A stretch of 64,000 nt of DNA. Source: Lachnospiraceae bacterium (lineage in GTDB: Bacteria; Bacillota; Clostridia; Lachnospirales; Lachnospiraceae). The stretch spans positions 1 to 64,000 of the forward strand of contig JAKSRW010000001.1 of assembly GCA_024403355.1 (NCBI GenBank). Reading direction: 5' to 3'. Below, piece by piece: positions 27,002 through 36,418 of the stretch. Under the pieces are notes generated by a model. It saw only the letters and a list, made by a program, of their open reading frames with translations. It searched no databases and was not told the DNA's origin. A program made the position numbers and the translations under genes. Positions within the stretch are counted from its first letter, which is position 1. Every line of letters starts with the position of its first letter.

Positions 27002-27982
27002 ATGGGTGATGTATTATCCCAAAGCGAAATAGATAACCTGCTGGCCGCACTGAGCAGTGGTGAACTGGATGCGGAGGACATGAAGCAGAGTAATGATAAG
27101 GTAGTCAAGAACTACGACTTCAACAGACCGTCGAAGTTCTCAAAAGAGCATTTACATACTCTTGAGATTATTTTTGAGCATTACAGCCGACTTTTGTCCA
27201 CGTCGCTTCCCGTATATCTGCGTAAAAATGTGCAGGTTGAGGTTATAAATTCCGAGGCACAGGTATATCAGGAGTTCTCAAACGCCCTGTCAAATCCGGT
27301 GCTTCTTGGAATTATTGACTTTGCGCCTCTTGATGGTAATGTAATCATAGAAATTGCAGATAACATCGGATACGCAATAGTTGACAGAATGCTTGGCGGA
27401 ACCGGAGTACCGCTTGAGAAATCCAGAGATTTCTCCGAAATAGAGCTGGCTATCATAGAACGAATTTTTACGGTAGCGACCAATCTTCTGATTGAGCCGT
27501 GGGCGAATGTCGTTGAGCTTTCACCGAGACTTCAGCGAATAGAAACGAACTCACAGTTCGCGCAGATTATTTCGCCGAGTGAGATGGCTTCAATCATTAC
27601 TATGAATATGCGCATAGGCTCGGTCGAGGGTATGATAAATGTTTGTCTTCCCTATGATGTACTTGAACCGGTTGTTGACAAGCTGAACACCAAATACTGG
27701 TATTCAACGGTCAAGGTTGCCGACAACACCTCTCAGAGGGAGGTCATTGAGGTAGCTCTTGCAAAAGCAAGAATTCCTGTTAAGGCTGTTCTTGGCAAAA
27801 GTACGATATCGGTTAATGATTTTGTTAATATCCAAAAGGGCGATATAATAAAGCTTGATACTAAGGTTAGTGACGAGCTGAAAATATACGTCGGCAATAT
27901 AGAAAAATTCTTAGCACTGCCCGGAGCCTCTTCGGATTCCTACGCAGTGAAAATATCACAGGTAATAAGGGAGGAGGAATAG
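27002..27982 (+). CDS. fliM: Flagellar motor switch protein FliM
   Basis: A 326-residue C-ring protein. The N-terminal DVLSQSEIDNLLAALSSGE is the peptide that binds phosphorylated CheY. The middle CheC-like domain and C-terminal SpoA domain (VIEVALAKARIPVKAVLGKSTISVNDF) follow. It has a strong AGGAGGAG ribosome site and is 3 bp from fliY. The CheY-binding motif is intact even though no cheY lies in this cluster. Confidence 0.98.
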   Translation: MGDVLSQSEIDNLLAALSSGELDAEDMKQSNDKVVKNYDFNRPSKFSKEHLHTLEIIFEHYSRLLSTSLPVYLRKNVQVEVINSEAQVYQEFSNALSNPVLLGIIDFAPLDGNVIIEIADNIGYAIVDRMLGGTGVPLEKSRDFSEIELAIIERIFTVATNLLIEPWANVVELSPRLQRIETNSQFAQIISPSEMASIITMNMRIGSVEGMINVCLPYDVLEPVVDKLNTKYWYSTVKVADNTSQREVIEVALAKARIPVKAVLGKSTISVNDFVNIQKGDIIKLDTKVSDELKIYVGNIEKFLALPGASSDSYAVKISQVIREEE

Positions 27983-27985
27983 CCA

Positions 27986-29185
27986 ATGGACGGCATGCTC
28001 TCACAGGAAGAAATAAATGCACTGCTTAGCGGAATTGGTGATTCACCGGCCACAGGTTCAGCGCCTACAAGAGAACTCTCCGCGGTAGAAAAAGACGCAG
28101 TCGGAGAAATTTCAAATATAAGCATGGGAACAGCGGCAACAACACTTTCCACACTGCTTAGCCAGAGGGTTAATATCACTACACCTCAGGTTACCTATGC
28201 CACATGGGATAATATTACGGCAGAGTACCAGGAGCCCTGCGTATTCATTCAGGTTTATTACACTGCCGGTCTTGATGGCAACAATATCCTTATACTTAAA
28301 AAGAAGGATGCAAAGGTTATTACCAGTCTTATGATGGGTCAGGATCCCACAGATACTGACGGAGAGCTTACAGAGCTTGACCTTAGTGCCATCAGTGAGG
28401 CGATGAACCAGATGATGGGTTCATCTTCGACATCTCTTTCTTCAATGCTTGAAAAGAAGATTGATATCAGCCCGCCCACAGCGAGCCTTATCAAGATTAA
28501 TGATTCGATAAATGCATCTGACATTGCGGATTTCCTTGCCGGGGACTTTATTAATGTAAAGTTCAAGATGGAAATCGGAGATCTCGTCAACAGTGAGATT
28601 ATGCAGATGTATTCCTTTGATTTTGCAAAGGCAATCTGCGAGAAATTCATTGGTTCTACCGATGAAGCAGCGCCCGCAGCGCCTGCACCCGCTCCTGCAC
28701 CCAGTGCTCCCGCGCCTGCGCCTGCACCGGCACCCATGCCTGATATGGGTATGTACGGACAGCCTGCTTATCAGCAGATGCCCCAGATGATGCAGCCTCA
28801 GATGGCTCAGATGCAGCAGGCATATCAGCAGCAGATGCAGCCTCAGATGATGCAGCCCGCACCGGGCTACGCAATGCCTCCGATTCAGGATGTAAACATT
28901 GCACCCGTACAGTTCCAGCCCTTCACACAGGTTAACAGTCCTTTGCTTAAGACTGAAAATATTGACCTGCTGCTCGATGTACCGCTGGAGGTTACCGCAG
29001 AGCTTGGACGTACCAGCAAGTCTATCAAGGAAATCCTTGATTTTGCTCCGGGTACAATTATCGAGCTTAACCGTCTGGCAGGTGAGCCTGTAGACGTTCT
29101 GGTAAACGGCAAGTTCGTAGCAAAGGGTGAGGTAGTGGTAATCGAGGAAGCCTTTGGTATTCGCGTTACCGAAGTTATAAAATAA
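27986..29185 (+). CDS. fliY: Flagellar motor switch phosphatase FliY
   Basis: A 399-residue protein joining a CheY-binding-like N-terminus (GMLSQEEINALLSGIG), a CheC-type phosphatase domain and a C-terminal FliN/SpoA domain (about residues 325-399). Both phosphatase sites are visible: D-x3-E-x2-N in KDAVGEISNISMG and S-x3-E-x2-N-like in LSAISEAMNQMMG. Between the domains lies a long Ala-Pro-rich then Gln-Met-rich linker (about residues 225-300). It lowers CheY-P at the switch in Bacillus. Confidence 0.95.
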   Translation: MDGMLSQEEINALLSGIGDSPATGSAPTRELSAVEKDAVGEISNISMGTAATTLSTLLSQRVNITTPQVTYATWDNITAEYQEPCVFIQVYYTAGLDGNNILILKKKDAKVITSLMMGQDPTDTDGELTELDLSAISEAMNQMMGSSSTSLSSMLEKKIDISPPTASLIKINDSINASDIADFLAGDFINVKFKMEIGDLVNSEIMQMYSFDFAKAICEKFIGSTDEAAPAAPAPAPAPSAPAPAPAPAPMPDMGMYGQPAYQQMPQMMQPQMAQMQQAYQQQMQPQMMQPAPGYAMPPIQDVNIAPVQFQPFTQVNSPLLKTENIDLLLDVPLEVTAELGRTSKSIKEILDFAPGTIIELNRLAGEPVDVLVNGKFVAKGEVVVIEEAFGIRVTEVIK

Positions 29186-29244
29186 TCTGATTAAGCAGTC
29201 CTGAAGGCTCAGACTGCGGCGGAACGGAAAGGCAGGTAACGGAT

Positions 29245-29787
29245 GTGAATATTTCAATATTTGCAGGTAAGCTTATATTACTGCTGAGTTCTGCGGCAGA
29301 GACTGACAAGGCCAAGACACTTTTTCCCGGTTCAAGCGGGGTAGTGAGTGTTTTTAAGCTTATCGGACTTATTTTACTCTGTGTTTTGATTATTGCGGCC
29401 AGCTATTTTACCACAAAATTTGTCGGTAAAAAGCAGATGGGCCGATATTCGAAAAGCAATTTCAAAAGCCTGGATATCTACAGGATTAACGGCAACAAGT
29501 TTCTGCAGATAATTCAGGTGGGAAAAAGATATTTCTGTATTTCGGTCACCAAGGATCAGGTGTCACTGCTTGCGGAGCTTAGCAGGGAGGACATTGTGAA
29601 CTGGCCGCCCGAAGCTTCGAATGCAGGCTTTAAGGATGTTCTTGCATCGATTAAGGGCAAAAAAAAGGATGGAACCGATACGGGAAAGCCGGCATCTTCC
29701 TTCCCTGTTTATGTAAATGAGGAAGAGGATGAGGCTTTGGAAGATATTCAGGCTTTAATTGACAGCAGCGATGAAAAAACTGAGTGA
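29245..29787 (+). CDS. fliO: Flagellar biosynthesis protein FliO/FliZ-like
   Basis: A 180-residue protein with one membrane helix (about residues 32-54) followed by YFTTKFVGKKQMGRYSKSNFKSLDIYRINGNKFLQIIQVGKRYFCISVTKDQ, typical of FliO. It stabilises FliP during assembly of the export gate. The start is GTG 29245, with GGAAAGGCAGG upstream. It lies exactly where fliZ lies in Bacillus, but the cheY that precedes fliZ there is missing. Confidence 0.85.
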   Translation: MNISIFAGKLILLLSSAAETDKAKTLFPGSSGVVSVFKLIGLILLCVLIIAASYFTTKFVGKKQMGRYSKSNFKSLDIYRINGNKFLQIIQVGKRYFCISVTKDQVSLLAELSREDIVNWPPEASNAGFKDVLASIKGKKKDGTDTGKPASSFPVYVNEEEDEALEDIQALIDSSDEKTE

Positions 29788-29848
29788 CAATTAAATGCTA
29801 ATGTACTATAATTAATTGTATATAAAATTTTTTGTAAAGGTTGATGGC

Positions 29849-30718
29849 ATGATTCAGTTAATCGGAAAAAAGAAGCTTTTAAAAACCCTTGTTTTTGGAC
29901 TTCTTCTTTCGATAATGTGTGTATTAACCTTTATTTGTGATGCAGAAATTACGGTTGGCGCTACTGACACAGTGGAGAATACCACACTGGTTACCGCATC
30001 AAATGAGAATACAGATACCGACAAGGATTATCTTGAAGGAAGCTTGGGAGGGCTCTCATTCCAATTTACGGGGGATGATACGAGCTCTCTTTCTGCTACG
30101 CTACAGATACTTCTTGTCTTAACCGTTATTACGCTGGCGCCGTCAATACTCATTATGCTGACGTCGTTCACGCGAATAGTAATAGTCCTGCATTTCGTCC
30201 GAACGGCGCTGGGCACGCAGACCACGCCGCCAAATCAGGTGCTTGTGGGACTTGCGCTTTTCCTGACATTTTTTATTATGTCGCCCACATTAATGCGTAT
30301 CAATGATGAGGCGATACAGCCGCTTTCGGCAGGCGAGATTACCAATGAGCAGGCCTTTGAAAGAGGACTGGCCCCTATCAGGGACTTTATGTTTGAACAG
30401 ATGGACGGCGGAGAAAAGGACCTTCAGCTTTTCCTTGATATTGCAGGTATTGAAGAGGTTAATACAAGAGATGATGTACCTACCTCGGTGCTTATTCCCG
30501 CATTTATCATCAGCGAGCTCAGAATAGCCTTTATCATAGGCTTCCTGATATACATCCCCTTCCTGATAATCGACATGGTTGTATCCTCGACCCTTATGTC
30601 AATGGGTATGATGATGCTGCCGCCTACGACTATTTCAATGCCGTTTAAGATTCTTTTATTTGTTGTTGCAGATGGCTGGGACCTGATTATCGGTCAGGTT
30701 GTACGAACGTTTTACTGA
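29849..30718 (+). CDS. fliP: Flagellar export gate protein FliP
   Basis: A 289-residue FliP with a signal-peptide-like N-terminus (helix about residues 12-28) and four further helices. Family blocks: [38 protein letters not shown] and [35 protein letters not shown]. It forms the core of the export channel. The start at ATG 29849 is preferred (AAAGG upstream); the frame is open back to TTG 29816. Confidence 0.97.
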   Translation: MIQLIGKKKLLKTLVFGLLLSIMCVLTFICDAEITVGATDTVENTTLVTASNENTDTDKDYLEGSLGGLSFQFTGDDTSSLSATLQILLVLTVITLAPSILIMLTSFTRIVIVLHFVRTALGTQTTPPNQVLVGLALFLTFFIMSPTLMRINDEAIQPLSAGEITNEQAFERGLAPIRDFMFEQMDGGEKDLQLFLDIAGIEEVNTRDDVPTSVLIPAFIISELRIAFIIGFLIYIPFLIIDMVVSSTLMSMGMMMLPPTTISMPFKILLFVVADGWDLIIGQVVRTFY

Positions 30719-30769
30719 CGGGGGCATGCTCGTCAGACAAAAGAAGAGTGTTGGTAAGGATGTGATTGA

Positions 30770-31039
30770 ATGAACGAGGAAATGGTTATTTCTCTAATGA
30801 GAGAGACTCTCTATCTTATAATAAAGGTTTCGGCACCTATGCTGCTTGTATCACTTATTGTGGGTCTTGTTCTGAGTATTCTTCAGACGGTAACCTCAAT
30901 ACAGGAGCAGACACTTACCTTTGTTCCGAAGCTCTTAAGTATTTTTCTTGTAATAATGATTGGCGGTGACTGGATAATGACCAGCATTAGCGAGTATTTC
31001 CAGTATCTGTGTGATAATTTTGAGCTGTTTATCCGATAG
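30770..31039 (+). CDS. fliQ: Flagellar export gate protein FliQ
   Basis: An 89-residue protein with two membrane helices and the FliQ pattern MNEEMVISLMRETLYLIIKVSAPMLL and LQTVTSIQEQTLTFVPKLLS. It packs with FliP and FliR in the export gate. AAGGATGTGATTGA is the ribosome site. A 73-bp gap with a leader repeat separates it from fliR. Confidence 0.97.
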   Translation: MNEEMVISLMRETLYLIIKVSAPMLLVSLIVGLVLSILQTVTSIQEQTLTFVPKLLSIFLVIMIGGDWIMTSISEYFQYLCDNFELFIR

Positions 31040-31071
31040 CGGAATCAATTTATAAACAGCACCAATCTTAA

Positions 31072-31110
31072 TCCATGAGCAACTCATTACATTCGTTGCA
31101 TTAGGAGGAA
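31072..31110 (+). repeat. Leader repeat copy 2, with a 9-codon mini-ORF before fliR
   Basis: Identical to 9490-9528 at 36 of 39 positions. Within it, ATG 31075 to TAG 31102-31104 encodes MSNSLHSLH, and the stop lies in TAGGAGGAA, the fliR ribosome site. Upstream the frame is closed by TAA 31069-31071, so no longer ORF exists here. It may couple fliR translation to ribosomes finishing the mini-ORF, or be a shared non-coding ribosome-site module. Confidence 0.7.
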
Positions 31111-31112
31111 AG

Positions 31113-31883
31113 ATGAATTTTACCGTAGAACAGTTTGAGTTTTTTCTGGTGATACTGGTGCGAATTACGGGCTTTGTGTATACCGCTCCTTTCTTCAGCC
31201 TGAAAAATACGCCGAGAAATCTGAAAACAGGTTTTTCGCTGGCTCTGGCAATACTTATATTTACGACAATTCCATATCAGCCGCTTGTCTATGCCGGGGT
31301 AATCGGTTATGCGATTGAAGTGCTTGAAGAGGCGCTGGCGGGAATTGTGCTCGGTTTTCTTGCAAATGTCTGCTATCAGATGCTGGGCTTTGCGGGACAG
31401 CTGATTGATACGGAAATCGGACTTTCGATGGTAAATGAGTTCGACCCCGTAACAAACGGTCAGGTTACTATTTCGGGTACCTTTTACCAGTACGGTGTCA
31501 TGCTGATGCTTATGGTCACATACATGCATCATTTCCTGCTTGACGCACTGGTAGACAGCTTTAAGCTCATACCTGTAGGCGGTGTGGATTTCAATCCGCT
31601 GATTTATGAACTGTCGGTTAAGTATATTGTTGATTATTTTATAATTGCCTTCAGAATCGTACTTCCGGTTTTTGCGGCAATGCTTATAGTAAATACAATC
31701 CTGGCTATCATGGCCAAGGTTGCACCGCAGATGAACATGTTTGTTATCGGTATCCAGCTTAAGGTCTTGGTGGGACTGGCGGTAATGCTGATAGTAATCG
31801 AGCTTCTGCCCGGTGTTTCGAACTTTATTTTTGATGAAATGATGGACCTTATGAGAATGGCGGTGCCTTATCTTGGAGGCTAG
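31113..31883 (+). CDS. fliR: Flagellar export gate protein FliR
   Basis: A 256-residue protein with about six membrane helices. Family features: ITGFVYTAPFFSLKNTPRNLKTGFSLALAI, VLEEALAGIVLGFLANVCYQMLGFAGQLIDTEIGLSMV and KVAPQMNMFVIGIQLKVLVGL. One copy sits with FliP and FliQ in the gate. AGGAGGAA stands 3 bases before the ATG. A small hairpin AGCCGT-TCGG-ACGGCT (31882-31897) overlaps the stop codon. Confidence 0.97.
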   Translation: MNFTVEQFEFFLVILVRITGFVYTAPFFSLKNTPRNLKTGFSLALAILIFTTIPYQPLVYAGVIGYAIEVLEEALAGIVLGFLANVCYQMLGFAGQLIDTEIGLSMVNEFDPVTNGQVTISGTFYQYGVMLMLMVTYMHHFLLDALVDSFKLIPVGGVDFNPLIYELSVKYIVDYFIIAFRIVLPVFAAMLIVNTILAIMAKVAPQMNMFVIGIQLKVLVGLAVMLIVIELLPGVSNFIFDEMMDLMRMAVPYLGG

Positions 31884-31921
31884 CCGTTCGGACGGCTGAT
31901 TAAAGAAATACGGAGTAGGCT

Positions 31922-33070
31922 ATGACAGGATTAAAGAGTTTTGATTTTGAAGAAGAATATATTCTGTCCGATGCTGTGCTTTTAAGGATAAACCTTCAGC
32001 TTTTTGCAAATGATGAGGGCGGTGAAAAAACCGAGGAAGCAACACCCAAAAAGCTGGATGATGCAAGAAAGGAAGGTCAGGTTGCACGAAGCACGGAGCT
32101 TGTTACCGCTTTTGCACTGATTGCACTTTTCGGCAGTCTTAAAATCTTTATTTCGTTTATTTCCGGTAATTTCGTAGACCTGTTTACAGGCTATTATAAT
32201 ACAATTTCGACATATTCGAGAGGCGCATTTACGGCAGGCTACGCCACCGCATACATCAGGTCGGCGATGGGCAGAATACTAATTGTATGCCTTCCTATTT
32301 TTCTGGTAGCGGTGGTTTTCGTAATAGTGATTAATGTTTTTCAGGTTAAGTGGAAGCCGACGGCAAAGCCTCTTATGCCTAAGTTTAACAAGCTGAATCC
32401 GATTCAGGGCTTTAAGCGTATTTTTTCAACGGACAAGCTCATTGAGCTGGTTAAATCAATTGCGAAAATAGGTATTATAGCATATCTGGCTTATTCGACA
32501 CTTTTGGATTCGGCAGGAATGGTCAATGCTCTTTATGATGTTGACCTGGGACCGGCTGTTTCGCTGATAGGTGATACGGTTATCAATTTCGGATTAAAGT
32601 GCAGTATCGTATATCTTCTGATAGGCTTTGGCGATTTTATGTATCAGAAGTATAAATTCGCAAAGGATATGCGAATGACAAAGCAGGAAATCAAGGAGGA
32701 GTTCAAACAGTCGGAAGGTGATCCCAAGATTAAGGGTCAGATTCGTCAGAAGATGCGTGAGGCATCCCAGCGAAGAATGATGCAGAAGCTGCCTGAGGCA
32801 GATGTAGTTATAACGAACCCTACTCATCTGGCCTGCGCCATACAGTATGACAAGGAAAGGGCAGAGGCACCTGTTCTGATTGCAAAGGGTGCTGATTATC
32901 TGGCACAGAAGATTAAGGAAAAGGCGAAGGAATATGATGTTCCTATTGTAGAAAACAAGCCGCTTGCCAGAATGCTTTATCACAATGTTGAACTCGAGGA
33001 GCAGATTCCCCAGGAGCTTTACCAGATGACGGCGGAGGTTCTTGCGTATGTATACTCGCTTAAGGAATAG
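31922..33070 (+). CDS. flhB: Flagellar export switch protein FlhB
   Basis: A 382-residue protein with an extra about 25-residue N-terminus, then LQLFANDEGGEKTEEATPKKLDDARKEGQVARSTE, four membrane helices and the cytoplasmic domain with the self-cleavage site NPTH (VVITNPTHLACAIQY, about residue 300). Cleavage between Asn and Pro changes substrate choice from hook to filament. It follows fliR by 38 bp and uses GGAGTAGG as ribosome site. Confidence 0.97.
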   Translation: MTGLKSFDFEEEYILSDAVLLRINLQLFANDEGGEKTEEATPKKLDDARKEGQVARSTELVTAFALIALFGSLKIFISFISGNFVDLFTGYYNTISTYSRGAFTAGYATAYIRSAMGRILIVCLPIFLVAVVFVIVINVFQVKWKPTAKPLMPKFNKLNPIQGFKRIFSTDKLIELVKSIAKIGIIAYLAYSTLLDSAGMVNALYDVDLGPAVSLIGDTVINFGLKCSIVYLLIGFGDFMYQKYKFAKDMRMTKQEIKEEFKQSEGDPKIKGQIRQKMREASQRRMMQKLPEADVVITNPTHLACAIQYDKERAEAPVLIAKGADYLAQKIKEKAKEYDVPIVENKPLARMLYHNVELEEQIPQELYQMTAEVLAYVYSLKE

Positions 33071-33143
33071 AAGAATAAAATACAGCTGCCTTTATTAAAG
33101 CGGCTGTGAACGGATATAAGCTTTGAAGGAAGGAGATGGGAGG

Positions 33144-35201
33144 ATGAAATTCAATTTCAAAAGTCTGTCCAACTATATGGTTGGTATTTATGTACTTGCC
33201 GTAATCATCTTCTTCATTGTTCCGATTCCTTCCATGCTTCTGGATGTAATGGTTGCACTGAACATTTCAATCGCGATGATTATTATGTTCAATGCGCTTT
33301 TTGCACCGGATGTACTGCAGATGTCGAGCTTTCCGACAATTCTGCTTTTAACAACCATTTTCAGAATTTCACTGAATGTTTCGTCCACGCGACTTATATT
33401 AAATACAAGCGGAGAGCCTAATCCCGGTGTGGTAATTACCCAGTTCGGTAATTTCGTAGGCGGCGGCGACCCGATTCTCGGTGCAATCGTATTCGTAATT
33501 CTTCTGATTGTTCAGTTCCTCGTTATCAATAAGGGTTCTGAGCGTGTATCAGAGGTAACCGCACGATTCACACTTGATGCCATGCCAGGTAAACAGATGG
33601 CTATCGATGCCGACTTAAATACCGGCGCCATTACAGATGAAGAAGCTAAAAAGAGAAGAGAGAAGATTCAGGAGGAATCTACCTTCTTCGGTTCCATGGA
33701 CGGTGCCACGAAGTACGTAAAGGGTGATGCGGTCGCAGGTCTTATCATTACACTGATTAACCTGGGCGGCGGTATCGCCATGGGTGTGGTCAACGGAACG
33801 ATGACTGCCGGTGAGGCATTTTCAAAGTACGGTCTGCTTACTATCGGTGACGGTCTTGTAAGCTCTTTGCCTTCACTTATGATTTCATTGGCAACAGGTA
33901 TGCTTGTTACAAAGGTATCGAAGGATTCTGATATCGGCGACATACTTATTTCACAGCTTTTTTCGGTACCAAAGGTACTTTATATTGTCGGCGCGGCCAT
34001 GATGATTCTAGGCCTTACTCCGCTTCCCTTCCTGATTTTTGAACCGCTCGGAATAATTTTTATTCTTGTTGCGAGAAGCATAGAGAAGAAGGTGAAGGCG
34101 ACTGCGGTGGAAAAAGAGGTTACGACGGAGGAAACAACGGCGGAAGAGATTCGAAGACCGGAGAATGTTGTATCGCTTCTGCAGGTTGATCAGATTGAGC
34201 TGGAATTCGGCTACGGTATTATTCCTCTGGCCGACTCAAATCAGGGCGGTGACCTGCTTGACCGAGTAGTACTTATCAGACGTCAGATTGCTTTGGAGCT
34301 CGGCTGCGTAGTACCTACAATCCGACTCAGGGATAATATTCAGCTGAATCCAAACCAGTACATAATTAAAATCAAGGGTGTACCCGTTTCCGACGGCGAA
34401 ATCCTTTTTGACCACTATATGGCTATGAATCCCGGCTATGTAGAGCAGGAAATCACAGGTATTCCTACCTTTGAGCCTTCCTTCCATCTGCCTGCGCTCT
34501 GGATTACCGAGAGCCAGCGCGAGAGGGCTGAGTCCTACGGCTACACGGTAGTTGACCCGCCTTCGATTATTGCAACGCATCTTACAGAGGTTATCAGACG
34601 TCATCTTGATGAGCTTCTCACACGTCAGGACGTACAGAACCTCATCAACAATATCAAGGATGCAAACGATACACTTGTAAACGAGCTTGTTCCGAAGCTG
34701 CTTTCGGTAGGTGAGATTCAGAAGGTACTTCAGAACCTTCTGCGCGAGGGTGTTTCAATCCGTGACCTTGTTACAATTTTTGAAACCCTGGCCGATTACG
34801 CAACCTCGACACATGATACGGATGTGCTTACCGAGTACGTTCGTCAGGCACTTAAGAGAGCCATTTCCGGTAAATATTTCCCCAAGGGCGAAAAGAACGT
34901 TGTCGTTACTCTTGACCCGAAGGTTGAACAGGAGCTTATGGCCTCAGTAAAGACTACTGAACAGACCACCTATATCAGCTATGATCCCGAGAAGACCAAT
35001 GTTCTAATGAAGTCTGTGGAGACACAGGTTAATAAGCTAGAGGAAATGGGAAGAAACGGTATAGTGGTGACTTCACCTATAGTGAGAATGTATTTTAAGA
35101 GACTTACCAGGGATTATTTCCCTGACCTGATAGTAATATCATATAATGAGATTGATTCTGATGTGGAGATTCAATCAGTGGGGATGGTGACAGATAAGTG
35201 A
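33144..35201 (+). CDS. flhA: Flagellar export gate protein FlhA
   Basis: A 685-residue protein with about eight membrane helices in the first 320 residues, the conserved cytoplasmic loop (RFTLDAMPGKQMAIDADLNTG, DEEAKKRREKIQEESTFFGSMDGATKYVKGDA) and a large C-terminal substrate-docking domain. The start at ATG 33144 follows GAAGGAGATGGGAGG; a TTG at 33123 in frame is unlikely. The stop overlaps the flhF start by GTGA. Confidence 0.98.
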   Translation: MKFNFKSLSNYMVGIYVLAVIIFFIVPIPSMLLDVMVALNISIAMIIMFNALFAPDVLQMSSFPTILLLTTIFRISLNVSSTRLILNTSGEPNPGVVITQFGNFVGGGDPILGAIVFVILLIVQFLVINKGSERVSEVTARFTLDAMPGKQMAIDADLNTGAITDEEAKKRREKIQEESTFFGSMDGATKYVKGDAVAGLIITLINLGGGIAMGVVNGTMTAGEAFSKYGLLTIGDGLVSSLPSLMISLATGMLVTKVSKDSDIGDILISQLFSVPKVLYIVGAAMMILGLTPLPFLIFEPLGIIFILVARSIEKKVKATAVEKEVTTEETTAEEIRRPENVVSLLQVDQIELEFGYGIIPLADSNQGGDLLDRVVLIRRQIALELGCVVPTIRLRDNIQLNPNQYIIKIKGVPVSDGEILFDHYMAMNPGYVEQEITGIPTFEPSFHLPALWITESQRERAESYGYTVVDPPSIIATHLTEVIRRHLDELLTRQDVQNLINNIKDANDTLVNELVPKLLSVGEIQKVLQNLLREGVSIRDLVTIFETLADYATSTHDTDVLTEYVRQALKRAISGKYFPKGEKNVVVTLDPKVEQELMASVKTTEQTTYISYDPEKTNVLMKSVETQVNKLEEMGRNGIVVTSPIVRMYFKRLTRDYFPDLIVISYNEIDSDVEIQSVGMVTDK

Positions 35202-36418
35202 TAATCAAGAAATTTGTCGGTTCTTCTGAAACTGAAGCTATTACCCAGGCTAAAAACGAACTTGGAAACGATGCCATCGTCACCAATGTCAAGCAGATTA
35301 AGCCCAGGGGTATAGCCCGTCTTTTCAGAAAAACCACCTATGAAATAACCGCGGCATTAGACGAAACGCCGCCAAAGACAGAGCTTTCAAGACGTGAAAG
35401 CATTCGTGCAATGTTCAAGGATAATCCCGGAATTATCTTTGATGACAAGGAGCAGGCGGCAAAGGAAAATGAAAATGCCAGACAGCTCGCCATGGCCAGC
35501 ACGGAGCAGCTTGAACAGAAGATTTCAAATATTGCCTCAATGCTTGAAAAGCGAATGGGTGAGACTAAGCCCGAGCCTGCGGCCGCAGCTTCGGACAAAA
35601 AGCCCGAGGCAGAGCCTGAAAATAAAAATATGTCCTGCCTGCAGCTGATTTATAACCAGCTTATCAATAATGAGGTGGACGAAAAATATATCAATCAGCT
35701 TATAACCGAAATCGAACCTACTTTGAAGAAGGATGCTTCGGTGGAGAATATCCTTTCCGGTATTTACCAGAAAATCGTGTTAAAGCTCGGTAAGACAGAG
35801 GTACTAGGAATCTCGCACGGAAAGCCGAAATTTATATTTTTCATCGGACCCACAGGTGTAGGTAAAACCACAACCATCGCCAAGCTTGCATCAAAGCTTA
35901 AGCTTGACAGAAAGCTTAATGTAGCACTGCTTACGGCAGATACCTACAGAATTGCGGCGGTAGATCAGCTCAGAACCTACGGAAATATTCTCGGTGTTCC
36001 CGTCAAGGTGGTATATTCGGCCGAGGAGCTTAAGGAATCCCATGATGAGATGCTCGATAATGACATAATTCTTGTGGATACCGCAGGCCGTTCACACCGC
36101 GACAAGCAGCAGCGTGACGATATTGAAAAGCTGATAAATGCAATTCCCGAGGATGAGCGAGAAGTATTTCTGGTACTCAGCGTTACCACGAAGTACCGTG
36201 ACCTTATCAAGATTACAGAGGCTTATTCGGAAATTGCAAATTACAGGCTTATCTTTACAAAATTAGATGAAACAGACACTCTCGGAAATATATTTAACGT
36301 GAAGCTTTTGACCGGAGCTCCGTTATCCTATGCAACGTTCGGACAGAAGGTACCAAACGATATCAGCCGTATCGATGCCCAGGCGATTGCAAAACAGCTG
36401 CTCGGAGGTAATGAGTAA
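35198..36418 (+). CDS. flhF: Flagellar placement GTPase FlhF
   Basis: A 406-residue SRP-type GTPase. Begins MIIKKFVGSSETEAITQAKNEL (GTG start), then a basic and a variable region, and a C-terminal NG domain with P-loop GPTGVGKTTTIAKLASKL and DTAGRSHRDKQQ. FlhF sets the place and number of flagella together with FlhG. The GTG overlaps the flhA TGA, and its own stop overlaps the flhG ATG, showing tight translational coupling. Confidence 0.97.
   Translation: MIIKKFVGSSETEAITQAKNELGNDAIVTNVKQIKPRGIARLFRKTTYEITAALDETPPKTELSRRESIRAMFKDNPGIIFDDKEQAAKENENARQLAMASTEQLEQKISNIASMLEKRMGETKPEPAAAASDKKPEAEPENKNMSCLQLIYNQLINNEVDEKYINQLITEIEPTLKKDASVENILSGIYQKIVLKLGKTEVLGISHGKPKFIFFIGPTGVGKTTTIAKLASKLKLDRKLNVALLTADTYRIAAVDQLRTYGNILGVPVKVVYSAEELKESHDEMLDNDIILVDTAGRSHRDKQQRDDIEKLINAIPEDEREVFLVLSVTTKYRDLIKITEAYSEIANYRLIFTKLDETDTLGNIFNVKLLTGAPLSYATFGQKVPNDISRIDAQAIAKQLLGGNE

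Noticed and set aside
28442..29257. Long minus-strand frame opposite fliY
   Set aside because: Composition is His/Arg/Leu-rich shadow of the Ala-Pro-Gln linker; fliY on the + strand has clear domains.
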